Shown one piece after another: positions 38,310 through 47,132 of a stretch of DNA of 64,000 bases. The translations under genes were made by a program, and so were the position numbers. Source of the DNA: an uncultured Gemmatimonadales bacterium. GTDB taxonomy: Bacteria > Gemmatimonadota > Gemmatimonadetes > JACCXV01 > JAHWKZ01. The notes below the pieces were generated by a model, which was not told the origin of the DNA, searched no databases, and saw only the letters and a list, made by a program, of their open reading frames with translations. Every line of letters starts with the position of its first letter. Position 1 is the first letter of the stretch. Where the stretch lies: NCBI GenBank assembly GCA_947259315.1, contig CAMYLR010000003.1, positions 1 to 64,000 of the forward strand, given 5' to 3'.

Positions 38310-39824
38310 ATGAACCTCAAGGCGATCAAGTCGGACGTGACCGAGGTCGAGACCGGGGCCGTGGTCGTCAACTTGTTTGAGGGTGTCACCAAGCCAAGCG
38401 GGGCGACCGGGGCGATCGACCGCGCACTCGGCGGTCAGCTCACGCAGATGATCGCCGATGGCGAGCTCACGGGGAGCCTAGGTGAGACCCGAGTCGTTCA
38501 TACTGCCGGGCGCCTGCCCGCGCGACGAGTTGCGGTGATCGGTCTCGGCAAGCGCGAGGGGCTCGACCTCGAGGCGGTGCGCAGGGCGGTTGGTACAGCT
38601 ACACGCCAACTCCTGGCCACCGGGATCACCGAGTGGCACACGGTTCTGCACGGCGGCGGAAGCCTCAAGAAGACGACACCGCGCGACTTGGCCGAGACGA
38701 TTGCCGAAGCCACGATGATGGGTGCCTATCGTTGGGATCGGTTCAAGACAACGACCGGGCCGACGGGAGACGGTCGACCCGTCCCGAAGCTCGAAGAGGT
38801 GACCGTCGTGGAGGCCGATGGCCGAAAACTGCCACAGATCCGCCGCGGGCTCGATCGAGGGTCAAAGATCGCGGAAGCGGTCAATTACACACGGGACTTG
38901 GGGAACTCGCCACCCAACGAGATGACCCCGGCAGCGCTTGCCGATCATGCCCGCAAGCTCGGTGACCAGCATGCCATGGAGGTCGAAGTGCTGACGGTCG
39001 AGGACCTCAAGCAGCAAGGAATGGGCGGCATCCTCGGCGTTGGGCAAGGATCGCACAACCTGCCGCGCTTGATCATCGTGCGCTACGATCGCGGTCGACC
39101 ATCGGCCAAACCGACGGTTATCGTCGGCAAGGCGGTCACGTTCGATGCGGGCGGGATCTCGATAAAGCCCTCGCGCCACCTTGAAGAGATGAAGTTCGAC
39201 AAGATGGGTGGTTGCGCAGTGCTCGGAATTCTCAAGGCGGCTGCTCTGCTAGGGCTCAAGCAGAGTCTGATCGGCGTGATCCCGGCAGTTGAAAACCTGC
39301 CCAGCGCCGCAGCCTACCGTCCGGGGGATATTCTCGAATCATACTCAGGCAAGACGATCGAGGTTATCAACACGGACGCCGAGGGGCGGTTGATTCTGGC
39401 CGACGGTTTGGCCTGGGCCAGCGAGCAGAATCCGCGCGAGATAATCGACATCGCAACGCTGACCGGTGCCTGCATGGTGGCACTCGGGGAAACGGCGGCC
39501 GGTGTGTTTGGCGACGAACGGGCAGTGTCGAAATTCGTAGAAGCGGGCGCTAGGACTGGCGATCGGGCGTGGGCGCTACCGCTGTACGACGAGTTTTCTG
39601 AGAACATGCGCTCCGAGGTGGCCGACATAAAGAACGCCGGTGGCCACTGGGGCGGCGCCTCGAACGCGGCGGCGTTCCTGAAGTTCTTCGTCGATGACGC
39701 CGTCCAGTGGACGCACATCGACATCGCCGGCAACGCGTACGTGACCAAACCGCGGCACTATGAGCCGTTGGGTGCGACCGGCGCTGGGGTGCGGTTGGTG
39801 ATCGAGTACCTTACGAGTCGGTGA
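38310..39824 (+). CDS. pepA: Leucyl aminopeptidase (M17)
   Basis: About 504 residues, with a variable N-terminal domain and the M17 catalytic domain. Metal and catalytic blocks are clear: VGKAVTFDAGGISIKPS (Lys and Asp), MKFDKMGGCAVLG, and the signature NTDAEGRLILADGL, with ATLTGACMVALG after it. It removes N-terminal residues from peptides and uses two metal ions, usually as a hexamer. ATG 38310 is chosen over GTG 38304, with AGGA upstream. The next gene starts in its stop codon (TGATG). Confidence 0.95.
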   Translation: MNLKAIKSDVTEVETGAVVVNLFEGVTKPSGATGAIDRALGGQLTQMIADGELTGSLGETRVVHTAGRLPARRVAVIGLGKREGLDLEAVRRAVGTATRQLLATGITEWHTVLHGGGSLKKTTPRDLAETIAEATMMGAYRWDRFKTTTGPTGDGRPVPKLEEVTVVEADGRKLPQIRRGLDRGSKIAEAVNYTRDLGNSPPNEMTPAALADHARKLGDQHAMEVEVLTVEDLKQQGMGGILGVGQGSHNLPRLIIVRYDRGRPSAKPTVIVGKAVTFDAGGISIKPSRHLEEMKFDKMGGCAVLGILKAAALLGLKQSLIGVIPAVENLPSAAAYRPGDILESYSGKTIEVINTDAEGRLILADGLAWASEQNPREIIDIATLTGACMVALGETAAGVFGDERAVSKFVEAGARTGDRAWALPLYDEFSENMRSEVADIKNAGGHWGGASNAAAFLKFFVDDAVQWTHIDIAGNAYVTKPRHYEPLGATGAGVRLVIEYLTSR

Positions 39825-40117
39825 TGGATTTCAACGAGGCCCTGAAAGAGGAAAACCAACGCCTACGGCGTCTTAAGCTGGTGGTCGACTTTACATTAGC
39901 ACGTTTGTACCAGGATCCGGATCTCTCCATGCTCGAGGCGCTGGAACACGTCGAGCGTTGCCGCGAGACAGCGTTGAACCTGTTTCCCGGCAAGGAGCCC
40001 ACGTTCGAGCTCATCATTCGGCCCCGGCTCGAGCGCGCCCTTCGCGGTCGGTGGCCGCATGAAATGCCCGAGGAACTAGGTGAAGAACTCACCGTAAGGG
40101 AACCCGAGAGCTCGTAA
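39824..40117 (+). CDS. Small protein of unknown function
   Basis: The 97-residue acidic and charged protein has no membrane or signal segment. It is mostly helical by look: FNEALKEENQRLRRLKLVVDFTLARLYQDPDLSMLEALEHVERCRETALNLFPG, then FELIIRPRLERALRGRW and an acidic tail. I recognise no family. Start overlaps the pepA stop, and rhomboid follows after 13 bases, so it sits in a packed operon. Confidence 0.65.
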   Translation: MDFNEALKEENQRLRRLKLVVDFTLARLYQDPDLSMLEALEHVERCRETALNLFPGKEPTFELIIRPRLERALRGRWPHEMPEELGEELTVREPESS

Positions 40118-40130
40118 CGACCCTCTCCAG

Positions 40131-40952
40131 ATGATGAGAAGCACGTGGACCCAGGACCCGACCGGGAAAACGCTCCCGGAGGCGATCAAGTGGCTGTTGA
40201 TCGTCAATGGAGCCGTGTTCTTGCTTCAGAACGTGCTTGCTGTGCCGGTGTTCCAAACCTTCGGGTTACGCCTGGAGGAGATCCTGGGGCTTCGACCGGC
40301 GTGGGTCGTGGAGCGCCTTTGGGTCTGGCAGTTCTTGACCTACATGTTCCTACACGGCGGTTTTTTTCACTTGCTCTTCAACATGTTCGTCCTGTGGATG
40401 TTCGGAGCACAGATCGAGCGCTTGTGGGGACCTACTAGGTTCCTGCACTACTACCTGGTTTGCGGTCTCGGCGCGGCCGCCCTGTCGTTCGTATTCAATT
40501 ACAATTCGATCATCATCGGCGCTTCTGGCGCGGTGCTGGGCGTGCTGCTGGCGTTTGGCATGTTGTTTCCGAACCAGTACATCTACCTCTGGTTCTTGCT
40601 GCCGATCCGAGCCAAGTATTTGGTCGCCGGTCTGGCTGGGCTCGAGCTACTGTACTTGTTCTCGGCGCCGGAGAGCGGCATCGCGCGGGCGGCTCACGTG
40701 GGTGGGATGCTGGCCGGTTACGTGTACCTGAAGTGGGGGGACCGCTCGCCGGTCGAGCGTCTCGCCAAACGCTGGCGGCGACGCAAACTCAAGCTGATCG
40801 ACGGCGATGCACCGAGGGTCCCCGGTTCACGGCGAGTCGAGACCGAGATCGATCGGATTCTAGACAAGATCTCGGAGCACGGGTTGGATAGTTTGACAAA
40901 CGAAGAAGCGCGGATCCTGGATGAAGCCAGCCGCGGCAACAAGCGGGAGTAG
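40131..40952 (+). CDS. Rhomboid-family intramembrane serine protease
   Basis: The 273-residue protein has about six helices and the rhomboid dyad: S132 in IIGASGAVLG and H189 in RAAHVGGMLAGY. HGGFFHLLFNMFVLWMFG gives the family's L1/H-N region (the HxxxN asparagine). After the membrane domain there is a cytoplasmic tail of about 75 residues with basic runs and SEHGLDSLTNEEARILDEAS, seen in many bacterial rhomboids. It would cut membrane proteins within the bilayer. The SAM hydrolase-like gene follows immediately. Confidence 0.93.
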   Translation: MMRSTWTQDPTGKTLPEAIKWLLIVNGAVFLLQNVLAVPVFQTFGLRLEEILGLRPAWVVERLWVWQFLTYMFLHGGFFHLLFNMFVLWMFGAQIERLWGPTRFLHYYLVCGLGAAALSFVFNYNSIIIGASGAVLGVLLAFGMLFPNQYIYLWFLLPIRAKYLVAGLAGLELLYLFSAPESGIARAAHVGGMLAGYVYLKWGDRSPVERLAKRWRRRKLKLIDGDAPRVPGSRRVETEIDRILDKISEHGLDSLTNEEARILDEASRGNKRE

Positions 40953-40953
40953 C

Positions 40954-41766
40954 GTGACGGTCGTTACACTGACGACGGACTTTGGGACCGCCGACGGTTA
41001 CGTCGGCGCCATGAAGGGTGTGATCGCGGACATCGCGCCTCACGCCATGATCGTGGATCTAACCCACGCGATCGCGCCACAAGATGTCCGCGGTGCGGCT
41101 TTCGCTCTGTATCGCGCGGTGCCGTTCTACCCACCGGCATCGGTTCACTGTGTCGTTGTCGATCCCGGCGTTGGAACGCCGCGCCGCGCGTTAGCGATCA
41201 AGACATCGGAACACCAGTACATGGTCGGGCCGGACTCTGGCGTGTTTACGCTCTTTGCGCCGCCCTTTACCGATACCGAGCCCCAGGCGGTCGAGCTGAC
41301 GGAGGCCCGTTGGTGGCGCGCTGGGCGTGACCCAAGCGCGACGTTCCACGGGCGCGACGTCTTCGCCCCGGTGGCGGCTCATCTGGCTCGACTGATCGAA
41401 GCCGGGCCTGTCGAGCTGGAGGCGTTTGGACCACCAGCGTCGAACCTCCGTCGCCTGGCGGTGCCGTCGCCGATCGAGGAGCGCGACACGTATCGCGGCG
41501 AAGTGGTGCACGTGGATCACTTCGGCAATGCGGTCACCAATCTGCCCGAACGCTGGGTCGCTCACGCCGAGGGCGCTGTAATCGTCGAAGCCGGCGGCCA
41601 AACGATGCCCGTCGTTCGGACGTACAGCGATGTGGAGGTCGGTTCGCTTTGCGGCCTGGTGGGCTCTTCGGGCTGGCTGGAGGTGGCATGCAGAGAGGGA
41701 TCTGCGGCGGAGCGGTTGGGGCTGGCACCCGGCATCCCGGTCGTCCTCAGGAGAACGAGCGGCTAG
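40954..41766 (+). CDS. SAM hydroxide adenosyltransferase (DUF62 family)
   Basis: From GTG 40954 the protein is 270 residues; the longer frame from 40921 overlaps the rhomboid gene. Family blocks: VTLTTDFGTADGYVGAMKGVI with the conserved aspartate, DLTHAIAPQDVRGAAFAL, VVDPGVGTPRRALAI, MVGPDSGVFTLF, GRDVFAPVAAHLA and VDHFGNAVTNLP. The family converts S-adenosylmethionine and water to adenosine and methionine; relatives are fluorinases and chlorinases, but the halide-site loop is not evident here. Cytosolic. Confidence 0.9.
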   Translation: MTVVTLTTDFGTADGYVGAMKGVIADIAPHAMIVDLTHAIAPQDVRGAAFALYRAVPFYPPASVHCVVVDPGVGTPRRALAIKTSEHQYMVGPDSGVFTLFAPPFTDTEPQAVELTEARWWRAGRDPSATFHGRDVFAPVAAHLARLIEAGPVELEAFGPPASNLRRLAVPSPIEERDTYRGEVVHVDHFGNAVTNLPERWVAHAEGAVIVEAGGQTMPVVRTYSDVEVGSLCGLVGSSGWLEVACREGSAAERLGLAPGIPVVLRRTSG

Positions 41767-41785
41767 AGATGTCGGTGTTTTTCGC

Positions 41786-42355
41786 GTGAAGTGGGAACGC
41801 ATCGACCGGCATCGAGTCTATTCCGGCCGAGTCGTCGACGTGGCGAGAGACACGATCCGCATCACCACCGGAGACGAAACTAGAAAGACACTATTCGACG
41901 TCGTTCGCCACCCAGGAGCAGCGGCGATCGTACCTCTGTTCGACGATGACACCGTAGCGTTGATCAATCAGTTCCGGTATGCGGTCGGTGAGCGTATCTG
42001 GGAGATCCCGGCTGGCAGTCTCGGGGACGGTGAGTCGTTTGAAGCTTGCGCCGAGCGCGAGTTGGAGGAAGAGGTTGGTTATCGCGCACAACGTTGGACG
42101 CCGCTGGCCGCGTTCTACACGACCCCTGGTTTTTGTGACGAAGAGCTTAGGGTGTTCTTGGCGGAACGACTGATCCCCGGTGCAACCAATCACGAGGACG
42201 ATGAGGACATCGACGTCACGCGCATCCCGTTGCGCCAAGCGCTCGAGTGGGTAACCAGCGGCCAGATCCGGGACGCCAAGTCGATGCTCGGATTGTGGGC
42301 AGCGCGGGACTATCTCCGCACGGTGGACCGCTGGCCGCCGAGTCTCGGAGCTTGA
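41786..42355 (+). CDS. Nudix hydrolase (ADP-ribose pyrophosphatase type)
   Basis: From GTG 41786 it is 189 residues. The Nudix box is GSLGDGESFEACAERELEEEVGY, with the REL-EEEVG metal-binding core in order. The flanking VYSGRVVDVARDTIRI, RHPGAAAIVPLFDDDTVALINQFRYAVGERIWEIPAG and FYTTPGFCDEELRVFLAERL fit the ADP-ribose pyrophosphatase branch. It would hydrolyse ADP-ribose and similar dinucleotides. cutA begins one base after the stop. Confidence 0.92.
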   Translation: MKWERIDRHRVYSGRVVDVARDTIRITTGDETRKTLFDVVRHPGAAAIVPLFDDDTVALINQFRYAVGERIWEIPAGSLGDGESFEACAERELEEEVGYRAQRWTPLAAFYTTPGFCDEELRVFLAERLIPGATNHEDDEDIDVTRIPLRQALEWVTSGQIRDAKSMLGLWAARDYLRTVDRWPPSLGA

Positions 42356-42703
42356 ATGACGGACGTGACGAAATCCGGCGATGATGTTCGATTGGTCATC
42401 ACGACGTGTCCCGACGAGGGGACCGGAGAGGCGATCGTGCGAGCGCTGGTCGAGGAGCGACTCGCCGCCTGCGGCAACATCGTCGCGGGCGTGCGTTCGA
42501 TCTTCCGGTGGCAGGGACGGGTCGACACCGAGGTCGAATGCTTGGTGCTGCTCAAGACTCGTGACTCCCGGCTCGATCAGCTCGCCCGCCGGCTCGATGA
42601 GTTGCACCCTTACGATGTTCCCGAGTTGCTTGCCATGAAGGTCGATCGGGGGGCGATCGCCTATCTCGATTGGGTGGTTGAGGAAACCACGAGCGGCTCT
42701 TAG
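42356..42703 (+). CDS. cutA: Divalent-cation tolerance protein CutA
   Basis: The 115-residue protein is CutA1 by its blocks: VITTCPDEGTGEAIVRALVEERLAACGNIV, SIFRWQGRVDTEVECLVLLKTR, and HPYDVPELLAMKVDRG..YLDWV. CutA is a small trimeric cytosolic protein with ferredoxin-like fold linked to copper tolerance, though its true role remains unclear. It is directly downstream of the Nudix gene and 19 bases ahead of the ParA gene, all in one direction. Confidence 0.95.
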   Translation: MTDVTKSGDDVRLVITTCPDEGTGEAIVRALVEERLAACGNIVAGVRSIFRWQGRVDTEVECLVLLKTRDSRLDQLARRLDELHPYDVPELLAMKVDRGAIAYLDWVVEETTSGS

Positions 42704-42722
42704 GTTCTTTTACCTCAGCCCC

Positions 42723-43508
42723 ATGTCTGGTCAAATCACGCTATTTCGGAATCCGTCAATGCGCCGGATCGCGGTCGTCAACCACAAAGGTGGAACGGGC
42801 AAAACGACCACCGCGGTTCATCTGGCGGCAGGGTTGGCCGATCTAGGTCACCAGGTGTTGCTTCTGGAACTCGATCCGCAGGGCAATGTCGGCACCTGGT
42901 TCGGCATCGACGAACGAGACGCGTGCATGGCGGAGTTTCTGGCTGGTGAGCTGGATGCGTACGATTCGCTGGTCGAGGTGCGCGACAACCTCGACGTGAT
43001 CGCTAGCGATTGGCGGTTGGCCGAAACCGAGGAGCGATTGATTTGGGGGCAAGAGCGGGAGCGCGGCTTGGCCAACCGGCTGGCGAGCATCGAGGATTGC
43101 GAGGAGTACGAGTTTACGATCATTGATTGCGCGCCGTCGATGAGCATGTTGACGACCAGCGCGCTCGCTTACGCGGATGAGGTGATTATACCGATCTCGA
43201 TGGAATACTTAGCTTTGGTTGGAGTGCGACAGATCGTCGAGAATATTTTGCGGATGTCATCGTGGAACGGCAAGGACGTACGGATCGCCGCCGTCGTGCC
43301 CACGTTTTATCGACACAACCTGAGAAAGAGCAAAGAGATTCTGGGCGTGCTACGCAAACACTTCGACAACGCAGTGACCGATCCGATACGCGACAACGTT
43401 CGGCTTTCGGAAGCGCCCAGCCACCAAGAGACAGTGTTCGAGTACGCTCCCCGCTCTCACGGCGCGGTCGATTACCGCAAACTGGTTGATCGGTTCGCCG
43501 GTGCCTAA
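42723..43508 (+). CDS. ParA-family ATPase
   Basis: About 261 residues. Deviant Walker A is HKGGTGKTT (with the signature lysine), Walker A' and B regions are LLLELDPQGNVGTWFG and FTIIDCAPSMSMLTTSALAYADEVIIPI. Other features are VVPTFYRHNLRKSKEILGVL and the end SEAPSHQETVFEYAPRSHGA. Such ATPases position chromosomes, plasmids or protein clusters on the nucleoid. No ParB gene is adjacent; instead it overlaps a TPR protein, so an orphan, cargo-positioning role is conceivable. Start ATG 42723 or 42759. Confidence 0.9.
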   Translation: MSGQITLFRNPSMRRIAVVNHKGGTGKTTTAVHLAAGLADLGHQVLLLELDPQGNVGTWFGIDERDACMAEFLAGELDAYDSLVEVRDNLDVIASDWRLAETEERLIWGQERERGLANRLASIEDCEEYEFTIIDCAPSMSMLTTSALAYADEVIIPISMEYLALVGVRQIVENILRMSSWNGKDVRIAAVVPTFYRHNLRKSKEILGVLRKHFDNAVTDPIRDNVRLSEAPSHQETVFEYAPRSHGAVDYRKLVDRFAGA

Positions 43509-44661
43509 GCGTGACGACCAGATCAAAGGCTCGAGGGTCGGCAGCGATCCTCTCGCAGCGCTCGATCCCGATCGGATCGCTTCCCTGCTCGGTCAGGAGC
43601 CACGGCGGAAAGCGCGACGCAAGAAGGGTGGAGTGTCCGAGCCCGGCAAGCCGTCCAAGCCGGCCCGAAAGCGGTCACGCGCGGTCGTCGAGCCAGAACC
43701 GCCAGAGCTAACGCTGGTTCCAGAGCCGGAACCGGCGCCGCTGGAAAGCGCGTCCGAACCGGAGCCGATCGAGGTTGCACAGCCTGAGCCCGAGCCGATC
43801 GAGGTTACACAGCCTGAGCCCGAGCCGATCGAGGTTGCACAGCCTGAGCCCGAGCCGATCGAGGTTACACAGCCTGAGCCCGAGCCGATCGACGTCGCAC
43901 CCGCTGAACCCGCTGTGGTCGAAGCGCCGTTAGTCGAAGCTCCGCTGGTCGAACCCCCGATCGTCGAGACGCCTACAGCTGACACGTCATTGGTCGAGCC
44001 GCCGATCGTCGAAACCGGGTCCGTTGAAACACCACCAGCCGCGGCGAATGAGGCGACCTTCGCGGTGGTACCCGAAGCCGACCGAGGGACCGATCACGGG
44101 CTCGATGAGCTCTACGCTGCCTTGCGGAGCGATCCCCGTGACGTTGATGCGGCGATCCAGGTCGCCGATCAGCATCTCGAGCGAGGGTTGCACGATCAGG
44201 CGATCGCACAGCTGCTAGAGACGAAGGAGTTCGTTCCGGATTCAGTGGACGCAGCGATCGCGTTGGGCTCGGCCTACTGTCGGGCCGGCATGTACAGCGA
44301 GGCCGAGGCCGAGCTGGCACGGGCTCTCCGGCTCGACCCTGACAGCGCGAGCGGTCATTGTGAGTTGGGGATCGTGCACGGCAAGAAGGGGCTCTACGAA
44401 GCAGCGATCGAACAGCTCGGGCGAGCGCTCGAGTTGAACCCGGAACAGGCTCGTGCGCACTACTACGTGGGAGTTTACCTCAACCATATCGATCGGTTGG
44501 ACGAAGCCGCACAGTCGTTCGAGCGCGCGGTCGAATGCGATCCGGCGCTTGGGCGAGCTTATTACCATCTCGGAATCATCTGGGATCGCAAGGGTCGAAC
44601 CGAACGCGCGAAAGAGATGTACCGGCAAGCGCGCGAAGTCGAGAGCAACGATCGTGGATAG
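43501..44661 (+). CDS. TPR protein with Pro/Glu-rich repeat linker
   Basis: From GTG 43501, overlapping the ParA-gene end, the protein is 386 residues. A basic N-terminus (PRRKARRKKGG) is followed by a proline/glutamate-rich linker with a decapeptide repeat EPIEVxQPEP (88-137) and more P/V/E stretches to about 180. The C-terminal half carries TPR motifs: AAIQVADQHLERGLHDQAIAQLLE, AAIALGSAYCRAGMYSEAEAELARAL, GHCELGIVHGKKGLYEAAIEQLGRAL and two more. No signal or membrane segment. Coupling to ParA suggests the TPR domain could be its partner or cargo adaptor. Confidence 0.85.
   Translation: MPKRDDQIKGSRVGSDPLAALDPDRIASLLGQEPRRKARRKKGGVSEPGKPSKPARKRSRAVVEPEPPELTLVPEPEPAPLESASEPEPIEVAQPEPEPIEVTQPEPEPIEVAQPEPEPIEVTQPEPEPIDVAPAEPAVVEAPLVEAPLVEPPIVETPTADTSLVEPPIVETGSVETPPAAANEATFAVVPEADRGTDHGLDELYAALRSDPRDVDAAIQVADQHLERGLHDQAIAQLLETKEFVPDSVDAAIALGSAYCRAGMYSEAEAELARALRLDPDSASGHCELGIVHGKKGLYEAAIEQLGRALELNPEQARAHYYVGVYLNHIDRLDEAAQSFERAVECDPALGRAYYHLGIIWDRKGRTERAKEMYRQAREVESNDRG
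43762..43911 (+). repeat. 30-bp tandem repeat in the TPR gene
   Basis: Four near-exact 30-base units start at 43762, 43792, 43822 and 43852, with a degenerate fifth at 43882. They alternate GTTGCA and GTTACA, giving a 60-base higher-order period. The unit is a multiple of three, so copy-number change would lengthen the linker without breaking the frame. Confidence 0.9.
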
Positions 44662-45817
44662 CCACCACGGCGACGGTCGCGGGTTTGCGACCAAAGCGAT
44701 CCATGCTGGACAACATCCCGACCCGGTGACCGGGGCGGTTATGACGCCGATCTACCAGACGTCGACGTACGTCCAAGACGGTGTCGGTCGCCACCGCGGG
44801 TACGAGTACGCTCGCACGCACCATCTGACGCGAGCCGCATTGGAGGGTTGTGTGGCGGCGCTTGAGAACGGCAGCCACGGCATCGCCTTCGCCTCCGGCA
44901 CGGCCGCCATCCACGCGGTAATGACCCTGCTCTCGGGGGGTGACCATCTGGTTGCCGGAGAGAACCTCTATGGCGGCACCCACCGGTTGTTCCAGAACGT
45001 GCTCGAACGGTTCGGCCTTTCCTTCGAATACGTCGACACGCGAGATGCATCTGCGGCGGAAGCGGCGATGACCGGCAATACGAAGATGCTGTTTGTCGAG
45101 ACGCCCTCTAACCCGCTGATGCGGATCACGGACCTTGCGGCGATGCGCGAGATCGCTGAGCGTGCGCACTGCATGCTGGTCGTCGACAACACCTTTATGT
45201 CGCCCTTCTTCCAGCGCCCGCTCGAGCTCGGGGCCGACATCGTTGTTCACTCGACGACGAAGTTCCTGAACGGTCACAGCGACATGGTGGGTGGCATCGC
45301 GGTAACCAATGACGACGAGATCGCCGAACAATTGCGATTTCTCCAAAACGCGGTTGGCGCGGTGCCGGGGCCGCTGGACTGTTTTCTGGCTCTCCGCGGA
45401 CTCAAGACGCTGCCTTTGCGGATGGAACGCTCGGAGGCGACGGCGGTCGAGCTGGCCGGTTGGCTAACCGAGCAAGATGCGGTAACAGCGGTTCACTTTC
45501 CCGGCCTGCCCGATCACCCCGAGCACGAGCTCGCCAGGCGACAGATGAGCGGTTTTGGCGGGGTTATCTCGCTCGAGTTTGGCGATGGCGCGGCCGCGCG
45601 GCGATTCCTGGAGGGCCTCGAGATCTTTCAGCTGGCTGAGAGTCTGGGTGGGGTGGAGAGCTTGTGCAGCCATCCCGGCGAGATGACGCACGCCGCTGTC
45701 CCGGTTGAACAGCGAGAGCGGATGGGCCTCGTTGATCATCTGGTTCGACTATCGGTCGGAATCGAGGACCCCGATGATCTGCGATCGGACCTCGAGCAAG
45801 CGCTAACCAAGGTCTGA
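44654..45817 (+). CDS. Transsulfuration-family PLP enzyme (MetB-like)
   Basis: The 387-residue Cys/Met-metabolism PLP enzyme shows FATKAIHAGQHPDPVTGAVMTPIYQTSTY, the tyrosine/arginine pair in GYEYARTHHLTRAALE, SGTAAIHAVMTLL, VVDNTF, and the PLP lysine in HSTTKFLNGHSD. The C-terminal SLGGVESLCSHPGEMTHA is typical. It may be cystathionine gamma-synthase, gamma-lyase or a related sulfhydrylase; MetX at 25635 would supply acetylhomoserine. GTG 44654 overlaps the end of the TPR gene by 8 bases. Confidence 0.9.
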   Translation: MDSHHGDGRGFATKAIHAGQHPDPVTGAVMTPIYQTSTYVQDGVGRHRGYEYARTHHLTRAALEGCVAALENGSHGIAFASGTAAIHAVMTLLSGGDHLVAGENLYGGTHRLFQNVLERFGLSFEYVDTRDASAAEAAMTGNTKMLFVETPSNPLMRITDLAAMREIAERAHCMLVVDNTFMSPFFQRPLELGADIVVHSTTKFLNGHSDMVGGIAVTNDDEIAEQLRFLQNAVGAVPGPLDCFLALRGLKTLPLRMERSEATAVELAGWLTEQDAVTAVHFPGLPDHPEHELARRQMSGFGGVISLEFGDGAAARRFLEGLEIFQLAESLGGVESLCSHPGEMTHAAVPVEQRERMGLVDHLVRLSVGIEDPDDLRSDLEQALTKV

Positions 45818-45824
45818 GCTCAGC

Positions 45825-47126
45825 GTGAAGATCCTCGTCGTCGGAAGTGGCGGGCGCGAGCACGCGCTCATCTGGAAACTCCGACGCGATCACCCCGACT
45901 ACGAATTCCTGGTTACCGGTCGCAGCGGCGGTCTCGACGACGTCGCACGATGCGTGGAGTCGAGTCCTACTGACATCGATGGCTTGGTCGAGACGGCGCA
46001 GCGCGAACGAGTCGGCTTCACCGTCGTCGGCCCCGAGCTACCGCTGGCGGCGGGTCTGGTGGACGCGTTTCGGGAAGCGGGGTTGGCGGTTTTTGGGCCG
46101 ACCCGGGCTGGCGCCCGACTCGAGTCATCGAAGGCGTATGCCAAGCGCCTCATGCAAACCCATGGGATCCCGACAGCGCGCTTCGAGGTCTTTACCGCGA
46201 AGGGACCAGCGACCGCGTTTGCCGACGAGCTGGGAGTGCCGTGCGTGGTCAAAGCGAGCGGGCTCGCCGCTGGCAAGGGTGCGTTGGTGTGCACGACGAC
46301 AGCCGAAGTTGCAGACGCGCTGGCAGCATGTTTCGATCGCCGAGATTTCGGCGCCGCCGGGGACGAAGTCGTCGTCGAGGAGTTTGTGGCCGGCGAGGAA
46401 GCGTCGATGATCGCGCTGACCGATGGACGGGATCTGCTGCCCTTATTGCCGTCCCAGGATCACAAGCGAGCCGCAGACGGCGATCAAGGGCCAAACACGG
46501 GCGGTATGGGCGCGTACGCTCCGGCGACGATGCTCGATGCGTCGCAGCAGGCAGAAATCGTGGAGACCGTTTTTCGGCCGATCCTGGCGGCGCTCGAAGC
46601 TGACGGGGTGGCATTCTCCGGGTGTCTTTACGCCGGGCTCATGCTGACGGCGACGGGTCCGCAGGTGCTCGAGTGGAACGTCCGCTTTGGCGACCCCGAG
46701 GCCCAGGCCCTGTTACCGCTCATCGACACAGATCTGCTCGCGTTGCTGATGGCGGCGACGCCGGGAGGTCGGCTGGGTGAACAAGAGATCGGTTGGCGCG
46801 AGGGCGCCTGCGTGACGGTCGTCGCGGCATCGGTCGGCTACCCGTCCGACCACGAGACCGGCGTGCCGATCGATATCCCACCCGAGCTGGAAGCCGACAA
46901 CGCCTTTGATCGCGACGGTGTGGTGGTGTTCCACGCTGGCACAAGACGTGATGCCGGCGGTTTGATCACCGCCGGTGGTCGGGTGCTCAACGTTACCGCG
47001 GTTGGCGCTGATGTCGGTGCCGCGCGGGAGCGCGTGTACGGCGCGCTGGCGAGGATCGAGAGCCCGGCACTGCGGTGGCGCTCCGACATCGGGTGGCGGG
47101 AGCTCGCGCGAGCGCTCGCCGAGTAA
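45825..47126 (+). CDS. purD: Phosphoribosylamine-glycine ligase
   Basis: The 433-residue ATP-grasp enzyme matches PurD: ILVVGSGGREHALIWKL at the start, VVGPELPLAAGLVDAF, FGPTRAGARLESSKAYAKRLM, VVKASGLAAGKGALVC, and DHKRAADGDQGPNTGGMGAYAP. The metal-binding EWNVRFGDPEAQ follows. It joins glycine to phosphoribosylamine in purine synthesis. GTG start seven bases after the preceding stop, with mutM six bases after its own end, so it appears to be part of one transcript with them. Confidence 0.96.
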   Translation: MKILVVGSGGREHALIWKLRRDHPDYEFLVTGRSGGLDDVARCVESSPTDIDGLVETAQRERVGFTVVGPELPLAAGLVDAFREAGLAVFGPTRAGARLESSKAYAKRLMQTHGIPTARFEVFTAKGPATAFADELGVPCVVKASGLAAGKGALVCTTTAEVADALAACFDRRDFGAAGDEVVVEEFVAGEEASMIALTDGRDLLPLLPSQDHKRAADGDQGPNTGGMGAYAPATMLDASQQAEIVETVFRPILAALEADGVAFSGCLYAGLMLTATGPQVLEWNVRFGDPEAQALLPLIDTDLLALLMAATPGGRLGEQEIGWREGACVTVVAASVGYPSDHETGVPIDIPPELEADNAFDRDGVVVFHAGTRRDAGGLITAGGRVLNVTAVGADVGAARERVYGALARIESPALRWRSDIGWRELARALAE

Positions 47127-47132
47127 CCGTTC

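Noticed and set aside
43762-43911. CRISPR-like repeats
   Set aside because: Repeats are contiguous without spacers, in frame, and code for a Pro/Glu linker.
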